A stretch of DNA of 64,000 bases from assembly GCA_026390795.1 (NCBI GenBank), contig JAPLFG010000003.1, positions 1,550,001 to 1,614,000 of the forward strand, given 5' to 3'. Within the stretch, counting starts at the first letter, position 1. Each line of letters begins with the position of its first letter. The notes under the pieces are model-generated. The model was not told where the DNA came from. It searched no databases and worked only from the letters and a program-made list of their open reading frames with translations. This stretch comes from Ignavibacteriales bacterium (lineage in GTDB: Bacteria; Bacteroidota; Ignavibacteria; Ignavibacteriales; Melioribacteraceae). A program made the translations under genes and the position numbers. Below, in pieces: positions 1-9,465 of this stretch.

Positions 1-603
1 GGAAATTTTATTTGTGAGTCTGCAGGATCAGTAGGTTTTTGTATCAAAGTTAAAGGGAAGGCTTCTCACTCCGGTTTAGCTCCTGAAAACGGAATTGACT
101 CTATCAAAATTGCCAGTGTTGCGATCAGCAAAATTAATTTAGGCAAAATCGATTCTGACACTACCGCAAATATCGGAATAATCAATGGAGGAACCGCCAC
201 TAACGTTGTTCCAGAATTAACTTCTATCCACGGTGAGATTAGATCAACAGTCCCTTCGAAGATTGACGTAAAACTTTCTGAGATAAAACATGAATTTATA
301 TCTACCGCTAAGTTATACGGCGGGGAATGTGAATTCGAGTCTTTTTGGAATTTCAAACCATATAAAATTACTCCTGATAACGAAACTTACAAAACGATTG
401 AGCGTGCAATAAGAAATGTAGGAATAATACCTATTCCTGAAATTTCAAAGGGAGGCAGTGATGCAAACTCTCTAAACACGAAAGGGATCCCTACGGTCAA
501 TCTTGGTATTGGTGCTGAGAATCCGCATGCAAATGATGAATACATCCTTTTCGAAGATCTCCAAAAAACTGCTGAAATAGCAATGGAGCTGATGAAAAAA
601 TGA
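1..603 (+). CDS. M20-family metallopeptidase (peptidase T-like), 5' truncated
   Basis: The reading frame is open from base 1 and stops at TGA 601-603, so about 200 C-terminal residues are present and the N-terminal metal-binding half lies outside the window. The visible part has the M20 dimerisation-domain signature (GKASHSGLAPENGIDSI, GGTATNVVPELTSIHGEIRS) and then the end of the catalytic domain (KGGSDANSLNTKGIP followed by NPHANDEYI, which carries the last metal-ligand His of the family). This pattern fits the peptidase T/PepT2-like branch of aminopeptidases that act on di- or tripeptides. Its stop overlaps the start of the following cyanophycinase by ATGA, so translation is coupled. In this setting it may act on aspartyl-arginine dipeptides, but that is inference; the substrate cannot be read from the sequence. 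Confidence 0.85.
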   Translation, partial: GNFICESAGSVGFCIKVKGKASHSGLAPENGIDSIKIASVAISKINLGKIDSDTTANIGIINGGTATNVVPELTSIHGEIRSTVPSKIDVKLSEIKHEFISTAKLYGGECEFESFWNFKPYKITPDNETYKTIERAIRNVGIIPIPEISKGGSDANSLNTKGIPTVNLGIGAENPHANDEYILFEDLQKTAEIAMELMKK

Positions 604-1469
604 AAATATTTAAACTTTTCTTATCCATTCTCCTCTTTAGTTCGTTTCTCTATTCTCAAACAAGAGGGAAACTATTTATTATCGGAGGCGGAACGGTACC
701 CGGCTATATGATCGACAAATATGTTGAACTTGCCGGAGGGAAGAATTCAAAATTTTTAGTAGTTCCTATGGCAAGCGGAGTGCCTCAGCAATCTGCTTCT
801 TCATTCATCAAAAAACTCCAAACAGCAGGATGTACAAAAGTAAAATATCTGATCAGCAATAAAGAAAGTGCCGATGCCGATTCTAATCTAATAAAATTAA
901 AAAACGTTACAGGCATTTACTTTACCGGGGGAGACCAATCAAAACTAATTGCCGCATTAACCGGGACAAAATTACTTGAAGGGATAAAAAATATTTATAA
1001 GAATGGTGGAGTTATCGGAGGAAGTAGTGCAGGTGCGGCGGTGATGAGCGGTATGATGCTTACCGGAAATGAACTTGTAAACAAAGATACAGTTAACGCG
1101 TTCAATATTATTGTAAAGGGGAATGTGCAGACGGTTGACGGGTTCGGTTTTATTAATAATGCCATAGTAGATCAGCATTTCATTAAAAGAAAAAGAATTA
1201 ATAGACTATTAACTCTGGTGCTAGAAAATCCGAAACTGGTTGGGATAGGAATTGATGAATCTACGGCTATTGTAGTTAATTCCGATGATACTTTTGAAGT
1301 AATTGGAGAAAGCCTGGTCACAGTATTCGACGCATCAAAGGTTAAAGATATTAGCACTGATAAAAATAATAACCTCTCTGCGAGCGATATAAGGATGCAT
1401 CTGTTAAAAAGCGGCGATGCATATAATATTAAAAGTCATGCGGTTACCCATAAAAGGGACAAGCAATGA
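600..1469 (+). CDS. cphB: Cyanophycinase (peptidase S51), exported
   Basis: This 289-residue protein begins with a clear signal peptide (about residues 1-19, ending FLYSQ). It has the S51 cyanophycinase layout: GGG near residue 30, TGGDQ at 109-113, the nucleophile elbow GGSSAGAA with Ser143 as likely nucleophile, and DQHFIKRKRINRL carrying the catalytic His. Family enzymes hydrolyse multi-L-arginyl-poly-L-aspartate to beta-Asp-Arg dipeptides. Length is normal for the compact cyanophycinases. It overlaps the M20 peptidase upstream and the YfcC transporter downstream by ATGA, so the three form a translationally coupled unit. The signal peptide points to a periplasmic enzyme, unlike the cytosolic enzymes of cyanobacteria that turn over their own polymer. 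Confidence 0.9.
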   Translation: MKIFKLFLSILLFSSFLYSQTRGKLFIIGGGTVPGYMIDKYVELAGGKNSKFLVVPMASGVPQQSASSFIKKLQTAGCTKVKYLISNKESADADSNLIKLKNVTGIYFTGGDQSKLIAALTGTKLLEGIKNIYKNGGVIGGSSAGAAVMSGMMLTGNELVNKDTVNAFNIIVKGNVQTVDGFGFINNAIVDQHFIKRKRINRLLTLVLENPKLVGIGIDESTAIVVNSDDTFEVIGESLVTVFDASKVKDISTDKNNNLSASDIRMHLLKSGDAYNIKSHAVTHKRDKQ

Positions 1470-2854
1470 AGAAAAATCTCAACTTTAATACACTCGTAAT
1501 GATATTTGCTGTAGTAGCGCTAGTTGCCCTGATAACCTGGATTGTACCGGGGGGCGAATATTCGAGAGAGATAAAAGATGGAAAAACTCTGGTAGTTCCA
1601 AACTCCTTTAAATATGTTGAGGGTAATCCGCAGGGGATCGGCGCTTTGTTCATGTCACCGTTAACCGGATTTGTGAAGGCAGCTGCCATAATTGGTTTTC
1701 TATTCATAATTGGAGGTGCGTTCAGTATAATCCAGAAAACTGGAGCCATTAAAGTTTCCGTTCAAAGACTGGCATACACATTTGCTAGAAAACCTCATCT
1801 GGAAAAATATTTCATTCCTATAACTATGATTATATTTTCAACTGCGGGAAGTATCTTCGCAAGTTCCGAAGAAGCCCTTCCATTCATTTTAATATTTATT
1901 CCTCTTGCATGGACTATGGGTTACGATTCAATTGTAGGAACAGCGATTCCATTTTTAGGATTAGCGGCCGGATTTGCAGGAGCTACTTTGAATCCGTTTA
2001 CCGTTGGCATAGCTCAAAGTATTGCCGAGTTGCCACTCTACAGCGGTCTCGGTTATAGAGTAATCATATGGCTTATAAGTACTGCGTCTATGATAACATT
2101 CGTTATGGTTTATGCTAAAAAAGTTAAAGCCAAACCTGAAATTAGCCCGATGTTCAGCTTTGACAATGAGCGTAAGAAAAGCATGAACCTAGATAATAAG
2201 GTTGATGCTACTTTCACAATTCAACACAAAATGGTTTTGTTATCATTCTTAGTTGCAATGGTAATTCTGATTGTCGGGATTCTTGGATTTAAATGGTACA
2301 TAACAGAACTTGGAGCTTTATTCCTGGCACTGGGTATTGTAGCGGGATTTGCAGGCAGATTAAATCTCAATCAAATGACAGATGCTTTCAAAGACGGCGC
2401 GAGAGATATGGTGGGGGTTGCCTTAATTATCGGTTGTGCCAGGGCGATTCTGGTAATAGCAACGGACGGTAAAGTTATCGATACGATGCTCTTCAGTCTG
2501 AGCGGATTAATAGTAAATCTGCATCCGGTAGTAGCCTCACAGGCCATGTTTGTTATGCAGGGCGTTATCAACTTTTTTGTTCATTCCGCTTCCGGGCAGG
2601 CTATGCTTACAATGCCCGTTATGTCTCCTCTGGCCGATGTGCTTGGAGTTTCACGGCAAATAGCTGTTCTGGCTTTTCAATTTGGCGAGGGATGGATAAA
2701 TCCTATTCTACCTACTTCCGGTGTTACGATGGGAGTTCTTGGACTGGCGGGCATACCATGGGATAAATGGTTCAAATGGATGCTTCCCGTACAATTATTC
2801 TTTTTCATTCTGGCACTTCTGCTGCTGATTCCCCCATTCTTTTTCAATTATTAA
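1466..2854 (+). CDS. YfcC-family (basic amino acid/C4-dicarboxylate type) transporter
   Basis: This is a 462-residue polytopic inner-membrane protein with about 11-12 hydrophobic segments, from a first helix around residues 11-30 to a last one at 440-460. The opening (ITWIVPGGEY just after the first helix) and internal stretches such as SSEEALPFILIFIPLAW and ILPTSGVTMG are typical of the YfcC/DcuC-like group, members of which are annotated as basic amino-acid antiporters or C4-dicarboxylate carriers. It starts inside the cyanophycinase stop codon (ATGA). Placed with a cyanophycinase and a peptidase, arginine, ornithine, aspartate or their dipeptide is the likely cargo. That cargo is inferred from position, not from binding residues. 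Confidence 0.8.
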   Translation: MKKNLNFNTLVMIFAVVALVALITWIVPGGEYSREIKDGKTLVVPNSFKYVEGNPQGIGALFMSPLTGFVKAAAIIGFLFIIGGAFSIIQKTGAIKVSVQRLAYTFARKPHLEKYFIPITMIIFSTAGSIFASSEEALPFILIFIPLAWTMGYDSIVGTAIPFLGLAAGFAGATLNPFTVGIAQSIAELPLYSGLGYRVIIWLISTASMITFVMVYAKKVKAKPEISPMFSFDNERKKSMNLDNKVDATFTIQHKMVLLSFLVAMVILIVGILGFKWYITELGALFLALGIVAGFAGRLNLNQMTDAFKDGARDMVGVALIIGCARAILVIATDGKVIDTMLFSLSGLIVNLHPVVASQAMFVMQGVINFFVHSASGQAMLTMPVMSPLADVLGVSRQIAVLAFQFGEGWINPILPTSGVTMGVLGLAGIPWDKWFKWMLPVQLFFFILALLLLIPPFFFNY

Positions 2855-2887
2855 ACGGAAGTATTTAAAAAATAGACAGGCTTAAAA

Positions 2888-3745
2888 ATGACAAGCTATA
2901 AAAAACTGAAAGAGAGAATTCAATTACACTACAACGAACTTCCTAAAAATCAAAAAAAGATTGCTGAATTTTTTCTCGAGAATTTCGATCATATCTCATT
3001 TCTTACCGTGCAGCAAGTTGCTGAGGCCACTTCAACAAATGTTGCCGCAGTTGTACGGTTCGCGCAGAGCATAGGGTTTTCCGGTTTCAGTGAAATGCGA
3101 GATGAAATTGTAGCGACACTTCAGAACCGGTTGCAAAGCAACAATGTTTTTCCACTGATTAAACCTTCTGAATTGGTTCACGATACATTAACAACGGTTG
3201 CTAATCAGGATATAACTAATATAAACGACACTTTGAACCTGAACGAAAGGGAAAATTACAATAAAGTAATTGATCTGATCATTAATTCCGAAAGAGTTTT
3301 TACAATCGGTCTGGGAATCTCACATTTACTCGCTCAAATTATTTCTTATCAACTTAATCAGATTGGTATTTTTTCCAATGTACTAACAAATAATCAATCT
3401 ACCTTTCTTGAGCAGATCCTTTTCATGAATAAAAAAGATTTAATAATTAATCTTTCATTTCCCCCATATTCAAAAACAACAATCGAAGCAGCAAAATACG
3501 CAAGTGGTAAAAAGATAAAAGTTGTCTCCCTGACAAATAAAAAATCATCTCCAATTACTTTTTTCTCAGACGTCAGTCTTATTATAAAAAGCGAAAATAT
3601 GTTATTCACAAATTCATTTGCGGCAATTTCAGTATTGATAAACGCAATTGTAACCGAATGCGCCCTGAGAAATAAACCGAAAGCCACTAAATGGTTAAGC
3701 GAACTTAAAAATATTACAAAAATTCAGGGCAATACAGTCGACTAA
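2888..3745 (+). CDS. MurR/RpiR-family transcriptional regulator
   Basis: This 285-residue protein has an N-terminal helix-turn-helix of the RpiR type (residues about 1-78; NQKKIAEFFLENFDHISFLT then VQQVAEATSTNVAAVVRFAQ) and a C-terminal SIS domain (about 120-255; FTIGLGISHLLAQIISYQLN). SIS domains of this family usually bind phosphosugars. The gene sits 33 bp after the transporter and 96 bp before the TonB receptor, inside a block concerned with peptide and cyanophycin breakdown, so it is the natural candidate for a local regulator. A sugar-phosphate ligand would be odd there; an amino-acid or other ligand is possible. No operator half-sites were convincingly found. Confidence 0.85.
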   Translation: MTSYKKLKERIQLHYNELPKNQKKIAEFFLENFDHISFLTVQQVAEATSTNVAAVVRFAQSIGFSGFSEMRDEIVATLQNRLQSNNVFPLIKPSELVHDTLTTVANQDITNINDTLNLNERENYNKVIDLIINSERVFTIGLGISHLLAQIISYQLNQIGIFSNVLTNNQSTFLEQILFMNKKDLIINLSFPPYSKTTIEAAKYASGKKIKVVSLTNKKSSPITFFSDVSLIIKSENMLFTNSFAAISVLINAIVTECALRNKPKATKWLSELKNITKIQGNTVD

Positions 3746-3841
3746 CTATTAATTGAAAAGTTTACCAAGCAGAAAGAGAGCTAGAAAATAAACGGTTAAT
3801 AATAATTCCATACGATAATGCATAGTAAGGAGATAGTCTGT

Positions 3842-6379
3842 ATGAAAGTTACAATAATTCATGTATGCCTATTGATGATCATATCTGTTTCCATAGCATT
3901 TGGCGGAACTACAGGAAAACTTGCCGGCAGGGTAACAGATAGGTTGACAGGTGAGCCTCTAATTGGGGCAAATGTGGTCATAAAATCTATTCAACCAAAT
4001 GCGGGCACAAGTACTGATATCGATGGTTATTACCACATTCTAAATCTCCCGCCAGGAAACTATGATGTTACAATCAGCTATATCGGATATGCCAGCACTG
4101 ATTACCGGATTTCGATTAAGGTGGATCAAACAACCGAACTTAATGTTCCCCTCAGTACTTCAACATTATTAGCCAAAGAAGTTGTCATAGTAGGTGAGCG
4201 TACTATTGTGCAAAGAGATAAAAGTTCCACTATTCAACGTACGGATGCCGAAGAACTTGCATCTATGCCGGTTAATACGCTTACGGGAGTATTGCAGCTC
4301 CAGACCGGTGTTGTCAATCAGGGTGGTGATATTCATATACGCGGCGGTCGCTCTGGGGAGGTTGGATACTATATAGACGGATATCGTGTTGAAGATCCAT
4401 TATTCAATGGCAATGTAATCGAAATAAATAATCAGGCAATTCAGGAGATGGAACTGCTATCAGGTACATTCAATGCCGAGTATGGAAATGCTCTATCCGG
4501 AATTGTGAATATTGTTACCAAAGACAATACCGACAAAATTAAAACGAATCTATCCTACAAACGAACAAAAGTTGGAATTGATGCATCGAGCGATAATTTG
4601 AATGAACGTTACATAGAAGGAACATTCAGCGCACCACTCGGGGAAGGAAGTCCTTTCGGAGTTATGATATCAGGTAAAAAAGTTAATGCAGACAGCTATT
4701 ATTTTTCCGGAATATCGCAGCTTACCGCCAACGGTTTACAGTCGGTGGAATTTTCTAAAGATAATCCGTATGGATTTAACGACCAATCTTCTTTAATAGG
4801 CAAGTTTTTATGGACTCCTTTTAGTGGGGCCAAAGTAACATTACTTGATAACTACTCTTTTAGAAAGAACAGATCTTATAATCATATTATGCGTTTTATC
4901 CCAGACAGTACTTATATCAATGAATCAGAGAGCAACCTTATTGGATTAAATTTCCGCCACGCAGTTTCAAACGACCTCTTTTATGATATACGTCTTTCTT
5001 ATTATCAATACTCTTATCTACGCAGAATAAACGGATGGAGTCCGGATCAATATACATTTCCTTCCTATTCAACATTTTCAAACAGTCTTTTCTACCGCAA
5101 TATGTCTCAGACTGTTTATGAGAATCAAAAAACAAAATCATATTCTGCTAAAGCAGACATGACCTGGCAAATAGATAGATTTAATCTTGTAAAGGCTGGT
5201 TTTGAATTTAAATCAAATGATTTAGATTATTATTATATCGCAAACCCTAAAAATTTAACAGATCAGACAGTCAACATTTACAGAAAGAAACCATTCGAAG
5301 GATCCTTGTATGCTCAGGATAAAATTGAATTTGAAACTATCATTCTTAATGTGGGATTAAGGTATGATTTCTTTGACCCAAGTACTTCTTTTGCGGCCGA
5401 TCCACTCAAACTCTCTGTACTGACTGAAACAAAAATGAAATCTTCCTTAAGTCCACGCGTAGGAATTGCGTACCCGGTTCGTGAAAATATGGTTTTCCAC
5501 TTTGCATACGGACAATTTTTCCAGAGACCAGAATTTCAAACGCTGTATAATAATTTGGAAAGAGCATTTGCCAACCGGGGAACAACATTATTTGGTTCTC
5601 CAGCACTTGAACCGGAAAAAACATCAAGTTATGAGCTTGGAATGACCACTTCATTTGGAACTGGCTCTTCATTACAGATTACATTTTTCAGCAAAAAGAT
5701 AGAAAACCTGATTGGTGTAGTTTGGAACTATACTCCACTGGCCTACGCATATTATATGAATGAAGATTTTGCGTCGGTGAAGGGTTTAGAAACCGGAATA
5801 AAGACTAGATTTCATAATTTTTATTTTACAGCTAATTATACCTACTCGATAGCAAAAGGAAGTTCATCAACACAGCAGCAACGCTATACAAGTGTATATA
5901 ATATAGTGGGTGTTCAATCTCTTAAATTCCTTTCTTTAAATTTTGATCAGAGACATACAGCTAATATCCAAGTTGCCCTTGATTTTGGAAACGGAGAGGG
6001 ACCGTTTGGATTTTTGCCATCTATCTTCGAGAATACATCAATAGATCTGATTGGACAATATGGAAGCGGGTTGCCTTACACTTTTAATCCAGCCAGGGCA
6101 ATTTATGTAGCTGAACCAAATAACGCCCGGCTTCCGGAAAGAATCTCTTTTGACCTTTATGCACGGAAGAGTTTTAAAGTTGGTCCGACGGAACTTGGTT
6201 TATTCCTGGATATTCGAAATCTGCTTAATCGTAAAAATATTGTTTCTGTTTACTCGGCTACTGGTTCACCTGATGTGACGGGCGATCAAACAAATAAAGC
6301 TACTCCTGATTATATGCAGGATCCGACGAATTATGCTTCACCCCGGACAATTTATGTCGGTATAGATATTAAGTTATAG
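3842..6379 (+). CDS. TonB-dependent receptor with carboxypeptidase-regulatory domain
   Basis: An outer-membrane receptor of 845 residues. I choose the ATG at 3842 because AAGGAG lies 9 bp upstream and a signal peptide follows directly (MKVTIIHVCLLMIISVSIAF); the in-frame ATG at 3818 would add eight residues ahead of it. After the signal come a carboxypeptidase-regulatory-like domain (about 23-105, LAGRVTDRLTGEPLIGANV), a plug domain (about 120-230, GGDIHIRGGRSGEVGYYIDG) and a 22-strand-type barrel ending in the terminal beta-strand YVGIDIKL. No SusD partner is adjacent; instead a secreted 642-residue protein and a PorV-like protein follow at short spacing. Likely role: energised import of cyanophycin oligomers or Asp-Arg peptides, inferred from context. 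Confidence 0.85.
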   Translation: MKVTIIHVCLLMIISVSIAFGGTTGKLAGRVTDRLTGEPLIGANVVIKSIQPNAGTSTDIDGYYHILNLPPGNYDVTISYIGYASTDYRISIKVDQTTELNVPLSTSTLLAKEVVIVGERTIVQRDKSSTIQRTDAEELASMPVNTLTGVLQLQTGVVNQGGDIHIRGGRSGEVGYYIDGYRVEDPLFNGNVIEINNQAIQEMELLSGTFNAEYGNALSGIVNIVTKDNTDKIKTNLSYKRTKVGIDASSDNLNERYIEGTFSAPLGEGSPFGVMISGKKVNADSYYFSGISQLTANGLQSVEFSKDNPYGFNDQSSLIGKFLWTPFSGAKVTLLDNYSFRKNRSYNHIMRFIPDSTYINESESNLIGLNFRHAVSNDLFYDIRLSYYQYSYLRRINGWSPDQYTFPSYSTFSNSLFYRNMSQTVYENQKTKSYSAKADMTWQIDRFNLVKAGFEFKSNDLDYYYIANPKNLTDQTVNIYRKKPFEGSLYAQDKIEFETIILNVGLRYDFFDPSTSFAADPLKLSVLTETKMKSSLSPRVGIAYPVRENMVFHFAYGQFFQRPEFQTLYNNLERAFANRGTTLFGSPALEPEKTSSYELGMTTSFGTGSSLQITFFSKKIENLIGVVWNYTPLAYAYYMNEDFASVKGLETGIKTRFHNFYFTANYTYSIAKGSSSTQQQRYTSVYNIVGVQSLKFLSLNFDQRHTANIQVALDFGNGEGPFGFLPSIFENTSIDLIGQYGSGLPYTFNPARAIYVAEPNNARLPERISFDLYARKSFKVGPTELGLFLDIRNLLNRKNIVSVYSATGSPDVTGDQTNKATPDYMQDPTNYASPRTIYVGIDIKL

Positions 6380-6426
6380 ATAACTAGGATGAACTCGTTT
6401 CATCATTCTTTTTAGGAGAATAAAAT

Positions 6427-8355
6427 ATGAGAACGAATTTAAAAACAATATTTCTTGCAATAGCTATTCTTGTTGGTTCATTGGATGCCCAATATCGCCC
6501 AGACGCTCGTGAAAGTAAAGATGAGTATAGACAGCTCTCAAAAACAGCTGCACCAATCGATAGAGCACAAAATGTGATTAGCATAAATCAGCTGGGGCAG
6601 GTTGTTACTAATATGGGTCAATGGCATCCATATACAGGAGTCTTTCCGCGAGGCCGATGGCCAATTACTACCAACCACGATCAGATTTATAAGATGTCAT
6701 TTTTTATCGGCATTCCTTATAATGTTGCTAATGCAAGAGGAAACGGTACAAAAGAATGGGATCCGCTTTCGGGAAATCATAATCCTATTACAGGAAAAAT
6801 TGCAATCAGTACTGATAAAACTACCTGGCCATTAAATAATTCTGATCAGGCTTATTGGCCGGTTAGAACAACTGATGGACGTGACAGCATTGTTTCTCAA
6901 CAAGATACATATTGTCAATACAATGACAATACAAATGCACGTCCCGAGAAACTTAATATTCAGGTAACGCAGACAAGTTATGCGTGGAGTACATCCAAAG
7001 ATCAGGATTATATTATCTGGAAATTAGAAATATACAATAATACCAGTACACCGAAAGATAGTCTCTACTTTGGCTTGTATTACGATTATGATGCCGGCGG
7101 AATTACAAACGAGTATGACAACGATTATTATGTTTTTGATCAAGAAAAACAATTGACATATGTCGTTGGTCCTACCGGGACAACCGGCTGGGAACCCGGA
7201 TCAAAACCTTTCTTATTAGGACTTAAGTTTTTAGAAACACCGATGGTTGATTCGAGAGGGTGGGTTGTAAATCAGAATGGAACCAGAATGGGAATTACTG
7301 ACTGGCATTACAGCGGTGTCTATAGTTCCGCCTGGGGTGATAACCCTACTGACGATATTATATTCTTTGATTGGGTCAGCAGTAATCAACGGCTTAGGAA
7401 CAATGCTTCAAGACCAAATCTGTTCCATGGAACGAATAGAAGAATTGATGATTGGCGTCTGCAGGATTTAGTTAATGGCACTCAACCCGGTGGTGATGGA
7501 GTAGATGGTGTTGCATCAAGTGGTCCATATCATATGGAACCATTTCAGAAGATGACTTTCATTTTTGCTCAAGTTGCGCAGCAGACCGAGAGTCAATTAT
7601 ACCAAGTAGCTGATCGTGCCAATCAGATTTATAACAACGGATTACAATTAGTTCCGCCGTCGAAACCAACTTTGACATTTACAGCCTATGATAATTCTGT
7701 TACTCTAAAATGGGGCAATGATAAAGAATTTTCATATAAAGATTTGAGAACCGGTAAATCTGCTGTTAAGGAATACCGGATTTATAAAACAAAAGATCCA
7801 AACCGGGAAATATGGGGTAATCCGGTTGCTGTCATTAAAAGAGACTCAACAAAAAATACTATTATTAGTGATCTTTATCAGTGGCAGGATAACATTGACA
7901 TAAAAAATTATTTCTACTATTCGTACGCAGTTACAGTTTATGATGTTGACGGACTTGAATCAGGTAAAGCATTACTTCCGGCAGATAAGACAGCTGAAGA
8001 AAATGTTGTAGAAGCAAGACCGGTCAGTTCTCCTAGATCTTCTCTTGGTGACATTAAAGTTGTACCAAATCCATATATAATTTCTGCAACATGGGAAAGA
8101 AAAAGATTAGGGGACCCTAAACTGGGTGAACCGATTCGTGATATTGCTTTTACTAATCTGCCTGCACAATGTACTATTAATGTCTACACGATTGATGGAA
8201 ACCTCGTTAAAACCATCGAGCATTCAAACGGAACCGGAACAGAATTTTGGGACTTAAGATCATTCTCTAATCAACTTATTGCCTCCGGAATTTATGTCTA
8301 TCATGTTAAATCAGATGCTGGAGAAAAGGTCAGCAAATTCGCCGTAGTGCGTTAG
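6427..8355 (+). CDS. Secreted protein with C-terminal FlgD-like/sorting-type domain, function unknown
   Basis: A 642-residue exported protein (signal peptide to about residue 21, LVGSLDAQ) with a strong AGGAG site 7 bp upstream. The middle is rich in Trp, Tyr and Asp and resembles large beta-rich surface proteins. Residues about 415-515 look like a fibronectin type III-like module (TLTFTAYDNSVTLKWGNDKE). The C-terminal 100 residues hold a FlgD-like beta-sandwich typical of Ignavibacteria secreted proteins (IKVVPNPYI ... INVYTIDGNLVKTIEH ... ASGIYVYHVKS). It lies 47 bp after the TonB receptor and just before a PorV-like gene, an arrangement that suggests a surface-exposed partner of the receptor. 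I do not recognise an enzyme in it. A binding role for the imported substrate is speculation. Confidence 0.7.
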   Translation: MRTNLKTIFLAIAILVGSLDAQYRPDARESKDEYRQLSKTAAPIDRAQNVISINQLGQVVTNMGQWHPYTGVFPRGRWPITTNHDQIYKMSFFIGIPYNVANARGNGTKEWDPLSGNHNPITGKIAISTDKTTWPLNNSDQAYWPVRTTDGRDSIVSQQDTYCQYNDNTNARPEKLNIQVTQTSYAWSTSKDQDYIIWKLEIYNNTSTPKDSLYFGLYYDYDAGGITNEYDNDYYVFDQEKQLTYVVGPTGTTGWEPGSKPFLLGLKFLETPMVDSRGWVVNQNGTRMGITDWHYSGVYSSAWGDNPTDDIIFFDWVSSNQRLRNNASRPNLFHGTNRRIDDWRLQDLVNGTQPGGDGVDGVASSGPYHMEPFQKMTFIFAQVAQQTESQLYQVADRANQIYNNGLQLVPPSKPTLTFTAYDNSVTLKWGNDKEFSYKDLRTGKSAVKEYRIYKTKDPNREIWGNPVAVIKRDSTKNTIISDLYQWQDNIDIKNYFYYSYAVTVYDVDGLESGKALLPADKTAEENVVEARPVSSPRSSLGDIKVVPNPYIISATWERKRLGDPKLGEPIRDIAFTNLPAQCTINVYTIDGNLVKTIEHSNGTGTEFWDLRSFSNQLIASGIYVYHVKSDAGEKVSKFAVVR

Positions 8356-8375
8356 TAATGAAAAAGGAATCTACT

Positions 8376-9389
8376 ATGAAAACTAAAATTAATAGAATCG
8401 TTTTCGTCATTTTATGGATTAGTGTAACGGCAGTTTCCTATGGTCAAGGATTTAGCAATGTGGGATCTGCAAGTGCAAACTTTCTTAAAATTCCTGTTGA
8501 ACCGGTTGGTGCAGCATTAGGCAATTCCAACGTTGCTACTAACCAGGGAATCCTTGGTCTTTATTGGAATCCCGGTGCGATTGCATATACAGAGGGAACT
8601 GAAATTCTTCTTTCTCAGGTGAATTGGATAGCTGATACACATGTTTCATTTCTTGGTGCAACGCACAGTTTAGGTTTTGGTGTGATTGGATTGAGTATTA
8701 CTGCTTTGACTGTTGGAGAGATGGAGATTACCACTGAAACGGCCCCAAATGGAACCGGTACGTTTTTCAATTCAGGCAGTTATGCTTTTGGTCTTTCTTA
8801 CGGAATGAAAATAATTGACCGTTTTAGTTTCGGCGGAACTGTAAAATATATCTATGAGTACATTTGGGAAACTCACGGCTCGACACTCTTATTTGATCTT
8901 GGTTCCGTATATCAGACAGATTTTTATAACATGCGCATCGGAATGAGATTAGCGAATTTTGGCGGCAATGTAAAATTTGCCGGAGACCCTATTGATAATA
9001 AATCTCAAGTTATTGCTGAATCCGGTATTTCATATCCTTACGATCCTCGCCTGGACAGAATTTCTCCCGAATATCAATTACCGCAACTATTTAATGTTGG
9101 AATATCGATCGATCCAATTCACATGGAAGATCATCGGTTAAGTATTACCGCTGCCGTCAATGATCCCAATGATAATAACACTCAATTGGTTTTCGGAAGT
9201 GAATATGCATGGCATGATATGCTCTTTCTAAGAATGGGATATAAATCCGGTTATGATGAACAAAATATAAGTGCTGGTTTAGGCGTTAAAGTAATGGTCG
9301 GAAACATTACTCCTCAAATTGATTTTGCTTATTCAGCATTTGGAAAATTGGGAAGTGTTTTATTTCTAAGCATGCGATTGGGATTATAA
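8376..9389 (+). CDS. PorV/PorQ-family outer-membrane protein
   Basis: A 337-residue protein that begins at the ATG at 8376, chosen because AAGGA sits 7 bp upstream and a signal peptide follows (IVFVILWISVTAVSYGQG). An upstream in-frame ATG at 8358 lacks a site. The N-terminal segment GSASANFLKIPVEPVGAALG followed by GLYWNPGAIA is the hallmark of the PorV/PorQ family, 14-strand FadL-like barrels that in T9SS bacteria shuttle or anchor sorted cargo at the outer membrane. The rest alternates short beta-strands as expected for a barrel. Position after a TonB receptor and a secreted protein, and just before two T9SS-tagged proteins, fits a dedicated delivery or anchoring role for this locus. Confidence 0.8.
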   Translation: MKTKINRIVFVILWISVTAVSYGQGFSNVGSASANFLKIPVEPVGAALGNSNVATNQGILGLYWNPGAIAYTEGTEILLSQVNWIADTHVSFLGATHSLGFGVIGLSITALTVGEMEITTETAPNGTGTFFNSGSYAFGLSYGMKIIDRFSFGGTVKYIYEYIWETHGSTLLFDLGSVYQTDFYNMRIGMRLANFGGNVKFAGDPIDNKSQVIAESGISYPYDPRLDRISPEYQLPQLFNVGISIDPIHMEDHRLSITAAVNDPNDNNTQLVFGSEYAWHDMLFLRMGYKSGYDEQNISAGLGVKVMVGNITPQIDFAYSAFGKLGSVLFLSMRLGL

Positions 9390-9465
9390 AAAATGCAAAT
9401 CGTATTACGGCTTAATGAACTAAAGTATTGATTGATCATATAGTTTTGATATTGAGAATGGAGAA

